Positions 27,105-35,915 of a stretch of 64,000 nucleotides of DNA are shown piece by piece. The notes beneath the pieces were generated by a model. The model saw nothing but the letters and a program-made list of their open reading frames with translations. It had not been told where the DNA came from and did no database searches. How positions within the stretch are numbered: position 1 is the stretch's first letter; each line of letters opens with the position of its first letter. The stretch lies in NCBI RefSeq assembly GCF_014190875.1, contig NZ_JACHVS010000002.1, forward strand, positions 496,001 through 560,000, read 5' to 3'. The DNA is from Paeniglutamicibacter cryotolerans (GTDB lineage: Bacteria; Actinomycetota; Actinomycetes; Actinomycetales; Micrococcaceae). The translations under genes were made by a program, and so were the position numbers.

Positions 27105-27527
27105 TCAACCGGGTGGACCGCCCCGCCTTCCCTGCAGTCGCCCGGTGATCCCATCACCCAGTGCCGCCAGTGCCGCCCCGATGGCGTAGGCGACCAGGTC
27201 GGTGGCGACAAAAGTCGAACCCAGCACTAGGCGCAGCGGCGCGAAGGCGGCGCCCAGCTCTCCCGGTACCGGGGTGAGCTGGAAGAGTTCAATGGCCACG
27301 CAGACCCCCAGTGCGAGTGCCGCTGCCCTCAATGGGGGCCATCTCGGGGCGAAGAAGGCAACCAGCAGATAGATCAGCACCGCATAAAGTACGCCTCCTG
27401 CCATGTCGCCGAGGATGCCTCCGGGGATCAAACGCGAGGCCAGGCCCAGTGGGACGACCAGGACGCCGACCCCGGTCAGGATAAGCCGTCGCTTCGGGGA
27501 GGGGGGCTTCGTCTCGGTGGCAGGCAT
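27105..27527 (-). CDS. DUF2809-like membrane protein
   Basis: A 140-residue protein with four hydrophobic segments. The pattern GLASRLIPGGILGDMAGGVLYAVLIY, then an AIELFQL segment and ATDLVAYAIGAAL, fits the DUF2809 family of small integral membrane proteins. The function is unknown. It is convergent with the LacI gene (29-bp gap) and borders the decayed region. No clear operon partner. Confidence 0.75.
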   Translation of the reverse strand: MPATETKPPSPKRRLILTGVGVLVVPLGLASRLIPGGILGDMAGGVLYAVLIYLLVAFFAPRWPPLRAAALALGVCVAIELFQLTPVPGELGAAFAPLRLVLGSTFVATDLVAYAIGAALAALGDGITGRLQGRRGGPPG

Positions 27528-27539
27528 GATGCCAGCCTA

Positions 27540-28140
27540 TCCGGGCCCGAGATCAGTCCGGTTGGGCCAGTCCGCGCTCGTCGACAGGCCTGCAGCGGCA
27601 GACTGCTCAGCCGGCCAAGAGTGCAGATTTCTTTCCCGTTGGATTGTCCTCGTGCCATTGGTGCATGAACTGGTTGTATTCGAACTGTTGGCCAAGGTCT
27701 CCTCCGACCCGGTTCCGGGCCAGGGGGCCGGGGCGTCGGCCAACTTGATGCTTCCTCGGCGCCGGAAATGAATTCGCGCATCGAAATGCAAGTCCGTCCC
27801 GAGCAGAACGGCAAACCGGCGGCGCAAGACCTGCGTCGTTTTCCAAAGTCGCTTGCATTGGGATTCCCGGATTTTCGTGCTCATGCAGCCGTGTGTGAAT
27901 ACCTGAATTGTCAGGATTCATCTGCGCCATCGTGCAATTTGGTCCACCCCGTGTTCGGTGCCAATGCTTTTTTGTGTGTGGGGTTTTCAACGCTAAAAAT
28001 CACAACCCGATTTTGGGCCCGACCCGCTTACGCTTTCCCGGTGAGTCCTTCTACCCGTTCCGGGGAATGATCTACGGTTGAGCGTCCGACTGAGAAAAGC
28101 TCCGTCAGTTCAATCAGTATGTGTTCACCCTCACCGTGAA
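27540..28140. other. Gene-poor stretch with possible DUF6434-like remnant
   Basis: No intact gene. On the minus strand near 27605-27720, a short segment (GQQFEYNQFMHQWHEDNPTGKK) resembles the C-terminal motif of small DUF6434/SAP-type proteins, suggesting a decayed gene. The rest shows nothing recognisable. Confidence 0.35.
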
Positions 28141-28143
28141 GCT

Positions 28144-28455
28144 TCACGAGGTGAGCTTCCTGGATTTTGGATAGGTTGGACTTCTCCCTGGCAACCTACA
28201 GTTGGCCTTGCCAGCTTTCATCCCTTCATGGGGGCGAGTCTGAATCGGGTCATCCCCAAACTCAGCAATCATGGACAGCACGGTCAACAGCAGTTTCTCC
28301 ATGGAATCGTTCGGGTCATACACCGACCCGTCGATGATGCGGTTGACCCCGCGGCTGGCCAAGCCGTCGGTAGCGGAGTGTGCTTCCCGCAAGTAGCGTT
28401 CCAGTCGATCGAATTTTGTCACCTCGAAAGTATCGCCCTCCCGACATTCAGTCAT
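28144..28455 (-). pseudogene. Serine recombinase (resolvase) fragment
   Basis: A 103-codon frame matching the middle of a resolvase/invertase catalytic domain: EGDTFEVTKFDRLERYLREAHS, then RGVNRIIDGSVYDPNDSMEKLLL and MIAEFGDDPIQTRPHEGM. The N-terminal 60 or so residues with the catalytic serine and the C-terminal helix-turn-helix are missing, and several conserved residues are changed, so it is inactive. It is probably a relic of a transposon or integrated plasmid. Confidence 0.75.
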
Positions 28456-28494
28456 GAATTTGCTTTAGCTAGGGCGGTTCTTGTTGGTTTGGGT

Positions 28495-28941
28495 GAGTCC
28501 ATGGTCAAAAGAGATGGGTTTCGCATGGATTTCCATAAACTCCAACGCATCGCGTTGCGTGATGAGGTTTTGTTCATTGTCCTGGCCTTCGTCCGTTACC
28601 TGAATTCGCTGCATCCGCTCACTGAACGCATCGCGATCCTCCTGGACCACGACGACCAGCACCGAGCCATGGAGGTGGCTGCGCGGGTTGGTGACTGGGC
28701 GGCGGCGAACCATGTCGAGCTCGCCTAGGTGCCCTTCTACGGCTCGCATCTGCACCGGAGCGAAGCCAGGTTCACCGCTCTGCGCTACTTCGCACTTAAC
28801 GCAACGGGGCATCCGAGCCATGGTGAGTAGTCGAGCAGGATCCGTCGATACATCATCTGGGGCAACCATCTCCCGACCGATCCACGCCTGCGCTAGGTGC
28901 TCCGTCGGACAGCAATCATCAAGTGGTCAAAGGTGGCCTGA
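28495..28941 (+). pseudogene. IS630-like transposase C-terminal remnant
   Basis: The translation continues through three stop codons: FHKLQRIALRDEVLFIVLAF, then RAMEVAARVGDWAAANHVELA, stop, VPFYGSHLHRSEARFTALRYFALNATGHPSH, stop, RRYIIWGNH, ending IIKWSKVA. This corresponds to the C-terminal half of an actinobacterial IS630-type transposase (the region with the last acidic catalytic residue). The N-terminal half and the ends are gone. Confidence 0.7.
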
Positions 28942-29217
28942 TGGTGTCACGTGACACCGGTAATTTTCGGGTAGGCCCTGGGTTTCCGTTTTTCTCCTCG
29001 CAAGCAGCCACCAGCGTTGGTAGCGCACAAGGCATTCTGTGCGTTAAGTTGGTGCGAGAAGTCGGCCGCACTTCCTTGACGTAAGTAAGGAATCGTTGGT
29101 CGGGAGCGAGCAATATTGCCACGGAGTTGCGGCGATATCCGGGGATGCCCCTCCTGGGCGACGGGGACCGTCCCGGATCGATGTTCCCGTTGTTCATCAG
29201 TTAGCGAGGCGGTTGGC
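28942..29217. other. Intergenic, nothing recognised
   Basis: About 275 bp between the IS630-like remnant and the GAP-family gene. The open frames here have no family features; the 3' part must carry the promoter of the downstream gene. Confidence 0.4.
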
Positions 29218-29883
29218 ATGTTAGAGACATTGGGCCATCTCCTGCCCATCGCGGTGGCGGTTGCGATCAGTTCCGTCCCGATCATGGCCACGGTCCTCAT
29301 CTTGTTGTCCCCGAATAGAAACCGATCGGCCCTACCCTTCCTACTCGGATGGTTGGCCGGCATAGCCATCGTCATCACTTTCTTTGCCGTGGCGGCCTAT
29401 GCACTCCCCGCACCTACAACAAAAAAGCCGGAGTACCTGGCCGGGATCGCACTCATCATCGTCGGCGCGGGTCTTGTCATCCTAGGGATTGTCAATTGGC
29501 GCCGCTCAGCCGGCAAACCCATCGGCACAGGCCCAAAGTGGCTCCAAGCCGTGGGCCGCCTCGGCCCATGGTCATCTTTGGCGCTCGCCCTTGGGCTGAA
29601 CCTTCGCCCGAAATCCATCCTGCTTGGTGCCGCAGGCGGAATCTTCTTGGCTAACCCGTCACTCAGCCGCGCATCCTCCGTAGCGGTCCTCGTCATTTAC
29701 TCCGTGGTCGCCGCCAGTACCGTGGGTGCCCCGATCATTGCAACACTGATCGCGCCCAACGAGATGGAGAAGAAACTGTTAGCCGTGCGGAACTGGATGG
29801 AAAAGAATAATAAGGTCATCTCGCTCCTCATCGCCATCATGATCGGAATATTCATCATCGGATACGGCATGACCCGGCTATAG
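29218..29883 (+). CDS. GAP-family (Sap/SfLAP-like) membrane protein
   Basis: A 221-residue protein with six hydrophobic segments and the GAP-family layout: an N-terminal LLPIAVAVAISSVPIMATVLILLS segment, the PFLLGWLAGIA loop, an ALGLNLRPKSILLGAAGG helix in the middle and a final LLIAIMIGIFIIGYG. In mycobacteria related proteins (Sap) work with MmpL transporters in export of acylated glycolipids; elsewhere the role is unknown. The ATG at 29218 has a weak AGCGAGGCGG upstream; the longer frame to 29116 is unsupported. It is convergent with the AI-2E-family gene (9-bp gap). Confidence 0.8.
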   Translation: MLETLGHLLPIAVAVAISSVPIMATVLILLSPNRNRSALPFLLGWLAGIAIVITFFAVAAYALPAPTTKKPEYLAGIALIIVGAGLVILGIVNWRRSAGKPIGTGPKWLQAVGRLGPWSSLALALGLNLRPKSILLGAAGGIFLANPSLSRASSVAVLVIYSVVAASTVGAPIIATLIAPNEMEKKLLAVRNWMEKNNKVISLLIAIMIGIFIIGYGMTRL

Positions 29884-29892
29884 CTGGATGAT

Positions 29893-30990
29893 TCAGGTCA
29901 GCTGCTTGCGCGGCATCACCACCTCCTTGATGATCAAAATGATGCCAGCAGAGATCGGGATAGCCACCAAAGCGCCCGGAAGGCCGAATAACGTGGATCC
30001 TGCAAGCGCTGAGATCAATACCACTGAACCGGGCACCTGAACGGCCTTGCCCATCACCTTGGGCGTGAGGACATAGGCTTCGACCTGCATGTAGATGAGC
30101 ATGAAAATCAAGACCACCAGCCCCGAGACGGGTGCGTGGAAGAAGGCGAGGATGGTCATGGCCACCGTGGTCAGAATTGTTCCGATCAGCGGTATCAAGG
30201 TGATGAAAAATGCCAGGACCCCAATCAGGAACGCCCCCGGCACGCCGGTCAGCACCAGCAGGACCACAGAAAATACAGCGTTGAAGAACGCGAGGATCAC
30301 CATGCCGCTGAGGTATCTGCCGAAATTCTTTAAGATGCGCTCGGAGTATCCGATGAAGGCAGGCCGGTGGGATGCTGAAATTAGGTTGTAGGCTGCCTGC
30401 TTGGTTGCATCGTAGGTGGCGATGAAATAGATCGTGAGAATCGCCATGAAAAAGCCGCTCGCAACCCCGTTGACCACTGAAACGCCAAAACCGGCAATCC
30501 CGGAGCCCAACGACGCCCATACGGCCGGGTCCTTAATCTCAGTCGCCACCCAGTTGGCCAGACCGCCCAGAGCCCCATTGCTCGTGGCATTCGCCGGGTC
30601 AAACCACCCTTGCGCCTTCAGGTGTTCGATCTCACCCGGAATGGCGGTGGCAAGCGTCTGGATCTGCCGGAAGACCAACGGAAGCACCACCCACAAGATG
30701 GTGACAAGGATGGCGACGATGATCAGGATAACGGTGAGAATAGCAAGTGGACGCGACATTCGGTGGCGTTGAAACCAGCGCACCAGCGGATCGAAGCCGA
30801 CAGCCGCGAACAAGGCGAGGAAGACCGAGTAGATGATCCCGCGCATCCCGTATAGCGCCAACCCTGTTGCGATCCCACCGAGGGCACCCAACGCCATCAC
30901 ATAGCTGGCTAGCATCGGACCGCTGCGCATCACGGCCGGCCCCCCAGGTTCATTCCCGCCCTCGGATGGTACTTTCTTGGCTGATTGCAT
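29893..30990 (-). CDS. AI-2E-family transporter
   Basis: A 365-residue polytopic membrane protein of the AI-2E/PerM exporter family. Eight hydrophobic segments are visible, with the conserved C-terminal block FFITLIPLIGTILTTVAM, then YMQVEAYVLTPKVMGKAVQVPG and ALVAIPISAG. Family members export the AI-2 signal or ions, or act as Na+(Li+)/H+ antiporters; the substrate here is unknown. The start at 30990 has AAAGGA upstream; the frame extends to 31275 but that part is low quality and runs into the IS element. It is isolated, in a region of IS remnants. Confidence 0.85.
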   Translation of the reverse strand: MQSAKKVPSEGGNEPGGPAVMRSGPMLASYVMALGALGGIATGLALYGMRGIIYSVFLALFAAVGFDPLVRWFQRHRMSRPLAILTVILIIVAILVTILWVVLPLVFRQIQTLATAIPGEIEHLKAQGWFDPANATSNGALGGLANWVATEIKDPAVWASLGSGIAGFGVSVVNGVASGFFMAILTIYFIATYDATKQAAYNLISASHRPAFIGYSERILKNFGRYLSGMVILAFFNAVFSVVLLVLTGVPGAFLIGVLAFFITLIPLIGTILTTVAMTILAFFHAPVSGLVVLIFMLIYMQVEAYVLTPKVMGKAVQVPGSVVLISALAGSTLFGLPGALVAIPISAGIILIIKEVVMPRKQLT

Positions 30991-31243
30991 TTTATCGTCC
31001 TTTCGTACTTGGCCATCTGCTGTCTTCGCCGGCGCTGTCGGCGGCTGACTGTTCCAATTCCGGTCCCGTGGAGAGACATCCATGGAGGCGGATGGCATCC
31101 CGGGTACACCGGAGGTTTTGTGGGGTCCGGGGCTTCGTCGCTTGGCGATTAATGGCGTGGAGGCGTGCCTTGTCGCGCACTTTGCGGCAGGCCGCCCTCC
31201 TGGGCGCCCGGGGGCTTTCCGGGATGCCGTCAGAAAGGACTGC

Positions 31244-32173
31244 CTAGATGATTGATTCCAAGGGTTCATGGTCATAGGCGGTCAGCGACCGCAGTGGATG
31301 GGAACCGGTGTTCAGGTTGTGCCAGATGGCCACGGTCAGCGCGAGGATGCGTTGCAGGACCCGCACGGTGACCCCGGCGATGGTCCTCCCGCCATGGGCC
31401 TCCAGGTCCAGCTGGCCCTTGAGGGTGTCGTTGATTGACTCGATGACCTGACGCAGTGGCTTGAGCAGACTCTTTCCGGGACGGGGTTTCTCACCTTGAC
31501 GGGTCGGACGGACCAGGGTGATCCCGGCCTCGGAGAGGTCCTGCTCGAAGGCCTTCCCGTAGTAGTTCTTGTCCGCGATGATGATCTGTCCCGGCTCCAC
31601 CGGGGTGGGCAGGTTTTCCAGGATGCCCAGCAGGGTCTCACGCTCATCGGCCTTCGCCCCGGTCAGCGCGTAGCCGACCGGCAGTCCGGTCGGGGTGCAC
31701 AGCAGGTGCAGGCGCAGCCCCCAGAACCACCGTGAATGCGAGGCGCAGTACCCGTATTCGGCCCAGCCGGCCAGTTCGGAGCGGTGGGCCGTGGTGTGGG
31801 AGCGCCCGCATTCCACAGGGGTGGAATCGGCGAGCCACAGCTCATCGGACCAGAGCCCGGTGGTGTGGGCCAGGTGTTCGTTGAGAGCCTGCAGGGTCCC
31901 GCCCAGCTTCCGCAGCCGTTTGTTGTATCCGGGTTGTTGGGGCAGGTCCGGGAACCATCGGCGCAGGTCGTTATGGGATTGGCGGAGCCAGCGGCGTTCG
32001 GAGGTGAAGCCGAGCAGGGCCTGGAGGACCGCGATGGTGACCAGTTCGGCGTCGCTGATCCGGGGCCCGAAGCCGATGGCCGGACGCCACGGGAGCAGGT
32101 GCGGATTGGCCTTCAGAAAGTCGTCCGCGCAGGCGTACAGTGCTGTTGCAAGGGTGTCCAGATCGGGAGCCAT
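31244..32173 (-). CDS. IS982-family transposase
   Basis: A 309-residue DDE transposase of the IS982 family. The start MAPDLDTLATALYACADDFL is chosen for its GGAGAG ribosome binding site; the frame continues upstream to the IS end without a better start. Catalytic acidic residues are expected in WLADSTPVE, IIADKNYYGK and RQVIESINDTLKGQ, all present. The TAG stop at 31246-31244 falls within the flanking CTAG, so termination depends on the target site. It appears intact and is likely active. Confidence 0.92.
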   Translation of the reverse strand: MAPDLDTLATALYACADDFLKANPHLLPWRPAIGFGPRISDAELVTIAVLQALLGFTSERRWLRQSHNDLRRWFPDLPQQPGYNKRLRKLGGTLQALNEHLAHTTGLWSDELWLADSTPVECGRSHTTAHRSELAGWAEYGYCASHSRWFWGLRLHLLCTPTGLPVGYALTGAKADERETLLGILENLPTPVEPGQIIIADKNYYGKAFEQDLSEAGITLVRPTRQGEKPRPGKSLLKPLRQVIESINDTLKGQLDLEAHGGRTIAGVTVRVLQRILALTVAIWHNLNTGSHPLRSLTAYDHEPLESII

Positions 32174-32258
32174 CGGAACTCTCCAGGTTCGAATGTTGGG
32201 TATTACATCTCGATTCTGGACACCCTTGCCCGCGCTGTCACCCCTTGGAATCAATCAT
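31248..32258 (-). mobile_element. IS982-family insertion sequence, copy 1
   Basis: A 1011-bp element with 17-bp perfect terminal inverted repeats (outer end ATGATTGATTCCAAGGG), bounded on both sides by CTAG (31244-31247 and 32259-32262), taken as the 4-bp target duplication. It encodes one transposase on the minus strand. Its transposase is identical to that of copy 2 at 40471-41481, which lies in opposite orientation. Confidence 0.9.
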
Positions 32259-32299
32259 CTAGAGCACCTAGCAACCAGGCCAGGGGCAGGATGTGAGGC

Positions 32300-32698
32300 G
32301 CGGATCCACCTTGCCGGGGGATTCATCAGCGACGACCGACCGAAGAGGCACCGCCACATCGGAGCCATCTCATGTGTGATTCGTCGGCAGAGTCGGACAA
32401 ACAAAGTGACGGAGGCGAACCCTCCGGCGAACCGCGCATCGCCCTGCCTGAACTTTGGGGAGCGCTCGAGCATTGAGGGAGGCGTGAAGCTGAAAATGGC
32501 ACCCAGCTCCGCAAAGTCCTGTGCCGGGCTCATTTTCAGCAGTGCGAGGTCGCCGCACTGCGCAAGGAAGCTCGGGAGTAGATCTGACCGCCGATGCGTT
32601 GGGAGCAGCAGGTACAGTCCGTATTTGCGTCTTTCGGCCACAATCTGGATGATCCTGTCACCAGTATCAAATAGGACAAGAGTAAAAAAACGAACCAA
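32300..32698 (-). pseudogene. HerA-type ATPase C-terminal fragment
   Basis: The frame reads AERRKYGLYLLLPTHRRSDLL, then FLAQCGDLALLKMSPAQD, LAELGAIFSFTPPSMLERSP and FRQGDARFAGGFASVTLFV. This is the end of a HerA/DUF87-type DNA-translocase ATPase, where the usual TQRPS is THRRS. The P-loop and Walker B parts are missing upstream, and the downstream end runs to the IS982 boundary. HerA-like ATPases occur with NurA and in mobile or defence islands; the fragment cannot function alone. Confidence 0.65.
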
Positions 32699-32699
32699 T

Positions 32700-33234
32700 T
32701 GACCAAAAAGTTTCGAGTAAATGCATTTTCACTCTCACCTCCGCCAATAAGGGGCGGGGGAATCACCAACCCGAAAAGTCTTTGGGTCAAGCGACTCCCC
32801 TCCCACATTTTGTGCCCAGCATATACACCGGGGCCCATCGCAGGAAGAGTGCACGGCATGCAGTTTGATGGGGATCGATGGACAGGTTTCCTTGGCGAGG
32901 TCTACGGCCTTCTTGGGCATCGCCGAACTACCGTCTTCCGATAGCCTGCTCGGTCCAACGAGATAGCTGGTGTTGAAGAATGGGCGCAGTGCGGGCGCGT
33001 TGGTCCGGTGGGCATGGAAATCCTCAAGGCGCACCGGCAACTGGTCGACGGTTCCATCTCCCTGAGGAACCTGCGGCTGTCGCTTCCTTTTCCAGCCAGG
33101 CTCAGGTGCGCAGGCGGCGCTAGTTGCAGGGCGCCGAGGGTTGAGCTGTGTCAAGGAGTCGGGATGGTTGGGTAGCTTCGCTGGCTCACCTGATGTGAGT
33201 GTGGGTGCCACTATTTCTGATAGGGAGGACTGGT
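32700..33234. other. Accessory stretch without recognisable gene
   Basis: About 530 bp of lower-GC, AT-patchy DNA between the HerA and ISL3 remnants. Open frames exist on both strands, but no family motif or ribosome binding site supports any of them. Confidence 0.4.
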
Positions 33235-33590
33235 CTCCACCGGCCCGCAAGCCAGCATGATCAATGCCAGCGCGGCTTCGACAGTTTTTGGGGCCGATTT
33301 CGGTGAAGAACTTATCCAGAGTGGTGGCGTTCTTCCCGGGCGCACCCCAGAGGATGGTGGAGGTTTCATGGTCCGAGACCAGGGTGAGATAGTCATGGTG
33401 CTTGCGCCAGGAGATCTTATCCACGCCCAGGTTCACCAGGTGATTCGGATGAAGGCGCAGACGCTGGTCTTGTCGGTGCGGGTGACCAGCCAGACGACCA
33501 GGTCTTCGAAGTCTCCGGTAAACCGGGAGCCGTGGTGGGCGAAGGGCACGGCCTGGACCACCACACCGTGGGTGGGGCAGTGCCAGGGCT
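33235..33590 (-). pseudogene. ISL3-family transposase fragment
   Basis: From 33590 downward the frame reads WHCPTHGVVVQAVPFAHHGS, then RFTGDFEDLVVWLVTRTDK and FIRITW, a stop, and in another frame VNLGVDKISWRKHHDYLTLV, then TSTILWGAPGKNATTLDKFF and TEIGPKNC. These are consecutive parts of an ISL3 transposase with about 50 codons deleted between the two segments. Both termini of the gene are absent. The N-terminal break coincides with one arm of a perfect inverted repeat. Confidence 0.75.
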
Positions 33591-33653
33591 AATGCATAGT
33601 CGCTGAAAACCATTGGCTTTAGGGGCTTCTCAGCGACTATGCATTAGCCCTGG
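33583..33653. repeat. Perfect 24-bp inverted repeat with 23-bp spacer
   Basis: Arms 33583-33606 and 33630-33653 are exact reverse complements; the spacer is 33607-33629. The arms contain GCTAATGCATAGTCGCTGA. The left arm abuts the truncated ISL3 transposase. It could be two transposon ends brought together, a MITE-like unit or a recombination site; sequence alone does not decide. Confidence 0.85.
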
Positions 33654-33784
33654 ATCTTCAGCGCTGGGCGGGATGATTCGCTTGATGGATCGTGTCCCAC
33701 TCAAGGGTCCGCTTAAGGACACGTAATCGCAGTGAAGGCGACTTCGGCAAACGACAACCTGGATGCAACGCTGGCCTGGCGCGA

Positions 33785-34024
33785 TCACCGTCTTCTCGGA
33801 TAGCGGCTCGGCCAGCTGGGCGACAGTACCCGGTTGGGCACCGGTGGCGCGATGAATTCCTGCCAGTCCAGTGGAACGGCAATGCATCGGGTCCGCAGTT
33901 CCTTGCTGCAGGGGGTCGGCAGCCCCCGCGTGCGCGTGGACCCGGCGAGTTTCTCTTTGAGCCAGCTCCAGCGCAGGAACTCGGTCCCCCGACAACCCGG
34001 TGGCCAGTGGTGGGCGCCGGGCAT
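33785..34024 (-). pseudogene. Possible alpha/beta-hydrolase N-terminal fragment
   Basis: A minus-strand frame reads FLRWSWLKEKLAGS, then TPCSKELRTRCIAVPLDWQEF. The WxxC...C..V.VPLDW pattern recalls the N-terminus of TAP-like/tripeptidyl alpha/beta hydrolases. The catalytic part is absent and no signal peptide is visible. Assignment rests on one short motif. Confidence 0.35.
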
Positions 34025-34100
34025 CAGATATCTGCGGGGAGAAATGGTAGCGAATATTCGTTAGCGGTCCCGATGCGGTGCCCGCGGCGTGCTGCCCGGC

Positions 34101-35087
34101 TTAGAGCAGTTCGGCGCGCAGCTGCTCCGGGGTCTTGATCGAGAGTAGGCCCGGGGCAACGTCCAGCACCGTGACGGCGCCGTACTGCCCGGCCTGGTTG
34201 ATCCGATGCGTGGCACGCGCATAGGCCACCAGCACGCTGGCGGTGAACTCCGGGTTGCTTTCCAGTGCCAGACGGTACTCGATAACCTGGGCATTCTCGT
34301 CGCTGGTGTTGCCGCTGCGGATCACGAAGCCACCGTGCGGCATGGCCTGGTGGTCGTGCGCCAGTTCCTCGGCAGAGATGAAGTTGACCGTAGTGTCGTA
34401 CTCGTCGAAGTAGTGCGGCATGGACACGATGGTCCGGCGGATCTTCTCGGCGTCGGCGCCGTCGGCCAGCACCACGAAGCACTCGCGCACGTGCTTTTCG
34501 CGGGTGGACAGCTCCGGGCGGGAACCGCTGCGCACCTGCGCGATGGCGGTCTCCGAGGGCAGCGTGTACTGCACTCCGCCGGCGACGCCGGGGATGCGGC
34601 GGATGGCATCGGAGTGGCCCTGGCTCAGGCCGCGGCCCCAGAAGGTGTAGGTTTCGCCATCGGGAAGCAGCGCCTCGCCGTAGAGACGGTTGATGGAGAA
34701 CATGCCCGGGTCCCAGCCGGCGGAGATCAATGCGGTCTTCTTCCCTGCACGGGCCGGGATGTCGACCGTCTCGAAGTACTTGGGGATGCGGGCATGGGTA
34801 TCGAAGCTGTCCACCGTGTTGAAGCGGGCCGCCAATTCCGGACCCTGCTCGGGTAGATCGGACTTGGAGCCGCCACACAGGATCAGCACGTCCACCTCGT
34901 GCCGGAACTGGTCTAAGTCGTTCATGGCAAAGACGGCTGTGTCGTCGAAGTACGCCGACAAGGCCTCGGGGGCGCGGCGGGTGAAGATGCCCACCAGCTC
35001 CATGTCCGGGTTTTTGGAAACGGAGATTTCCACTCCGCGTCCCAGATTTCCGTATCCGACGATGCCAATGCGAATCTTTTCAGCCAT
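34101..35087 (-). CDS. ddh: meso-diaminopimelate D-dehydrogenase
   Basis: A 328-residue NADPH-dependent dehydrogenase that makes meso-diaminopimelate in one step from tetrahydrodipicolinate and ammonia, bypassing the succinylase route to lysine. The N-terminal Rossmann motif IGIVGYGNLGRGVE and the substrate-region segments SAGWDPGMFSINRLYGEALLP, then YTFWGRGLSQGHSDAIRRIPGV are diagnostic. Length matches the Corynebacterium enzyme (about 320). The start at 35087 has GAGGAG upstream; the frame extension to 35162 is not needed. It is monocistronic. It may supply lysine in a genus with Lys-type peptidoglycan, which is inference. Confidence 0.94.
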   Translation of the reverse strand: MAEKIRIGIVGYGNLGRGVEISVSKNPDMELVGIFTRRAPEALSAYFDDTAVFAMNDLDQFRHEVDVLILCGGSKSDLPEQGPELAARFNTVDSFDTHARIPKYFETVDIPARAGKKTALISAGWDPGMFSINRLYGEALLPDGETYTFWGRGLSQGHSDAIRRIPGVAGGVQYTLPSETAIAQVRSGSRPELSTREKHVRECFVVLADGADAEKIRRTIVSMPHYFDEYDTTVNFISAEELAHDHQAMPHGGFVIRSGNTSDENAQVIEYRLALESNPEFTASVLVAYARATHRINQAGQYGAVTVLDVAPGLLSIKTPEQLRAELL

Positions 35088-35231
35088 CTTGTTCTCCTCT
35101 ATCGTGACCGACATCCAGTGTAGTGGCTGACGTATCCGGGGGAACCGCCGAACGGCACCCACGTCGGTGACAAAAGTCCCTGCCGTCGAACCGCGGCGCG
35201 TTGCAGGCTGGAGGGCGAACGCGTTGGGCAG

Positions 35232-35396
35232 ATGACGGAACCGCTGGTCCTACAACGCGGTCTAGCCCTAGCCCTTGCCGTGGGGCTCGTGCTCATCCTG
35301 GTCTCCGCGCTGAAGGGTGCGAAGGATTCCTGTATGGTGCTGCTGGTTTCCGCCGGCTATTTCGCCAGCTGCGTCTCGATGTCGATTGTCCGCTAG
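35232..35396 (+). CDS. Small two-segment membrane protein, 54 residues
   Basis: An ATG frame encoding 54 residues, almost entirely hydrophobic: GLALALAVGLVLILVSALKG, a short KGAKD turn, then MVLLVSAGYFASCVSMSIV. The alternating hydrophobic segment, turn, segment layout suggests a small membrane protein. GGAGGG lies 15 nt upstream, further than usual. No family recognised; it precedes another small membrane protein gene in the same direction. Confidence 0.4.
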   Translation: MTEPLVLQRGLALALAVGLVLILVSALKGAKDSCMVLLVSAGYFASCVSMSIVR

Positions 35397-35513
35397 GTGT
35401 ATCCATGACCGTGCACATGGACACGGGGCGCCGGAGCGGGGGAGGGCGGTACGCCACCGTCGAACCATGATGCGACGGCCTCCGGTGCCGTGCCGCGGGT
35501 GTACGGTTCGCCT

Positions 35514-35870
35514 ATGAGCGCATCCGATCGTGTTCCTCCACAGCCTCCGCCTTCCCAGGCCCGGGACTCTAGCACTGGGCCCCCGTTCAATCAGGGGTAT
35601 GCGCATCAGCGGGTCTACGCCAGGTCCAAGCCGATTCTCTGGTGGGGAATCGCCGGAGTCTTCATGGGGCTTCTCCTGGGAGCCGTGGGGTTGATGATCC
35701 TACTGATGCCCATGGCCCTCTTCCTGCTGGATGGCGGATCACACGCCTCCCCGTTCAACGAGTTAGCCGCCGGGTTCATCGCGCTGGGCACCACGACCGT
35801 CGTCATCGGGTTCGGGCTGCTGGGGTTTGGCATCGTCGGGATCATCTTCGGGGTGCGAAAGACCCGCTAG
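35514..35870 (+). CDS. Two-segment membrane protein with Pro-rich N-terminus
   Basis: A 118-residue protein: a polar Pro/Ser/Gln-rich N-terminus (about 35 residues), then hydrophobic segments at about 43-73 and 87-112 with Gly-rich ends (GLLGFGIVGIIFGVRKTR). No domain recognised. The start at ATG 35514 is chosen over 35490 for its better N-terminus. It is convergent with the kinase gene at 35916. Function unknown. Confidence 0.65.
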   Translation: MSASDRVPPQPPPSQARDSSTGPPFNQGYAHQRVYARSKPILWWGIAGVFMGLLLGAVGLMILLMPMALFLLDGGSHASPFNELAAGFIALGTTTVVIGFGLLGFGIVGIIFGVRKTR

Positions 35871-35915
35871 GAGCTGGCGGGGAGCCGTGGATCGACGGCC
35901 ACCCGTGACCGTTGG

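Noticed and set aside
28465..28869. 134-codon minus-strand frame
   Set aside because: The opposite strand reads as a decayed IS630-like transposase across its whole length, which explains the sequence better.
31244..31275. Extended start of the AI-2E gene at 31275
   Set aside because: The extension runs into the IS982 end and lacks the hydrophobic pattern; ATG 30990 has a good ribosome binding site.
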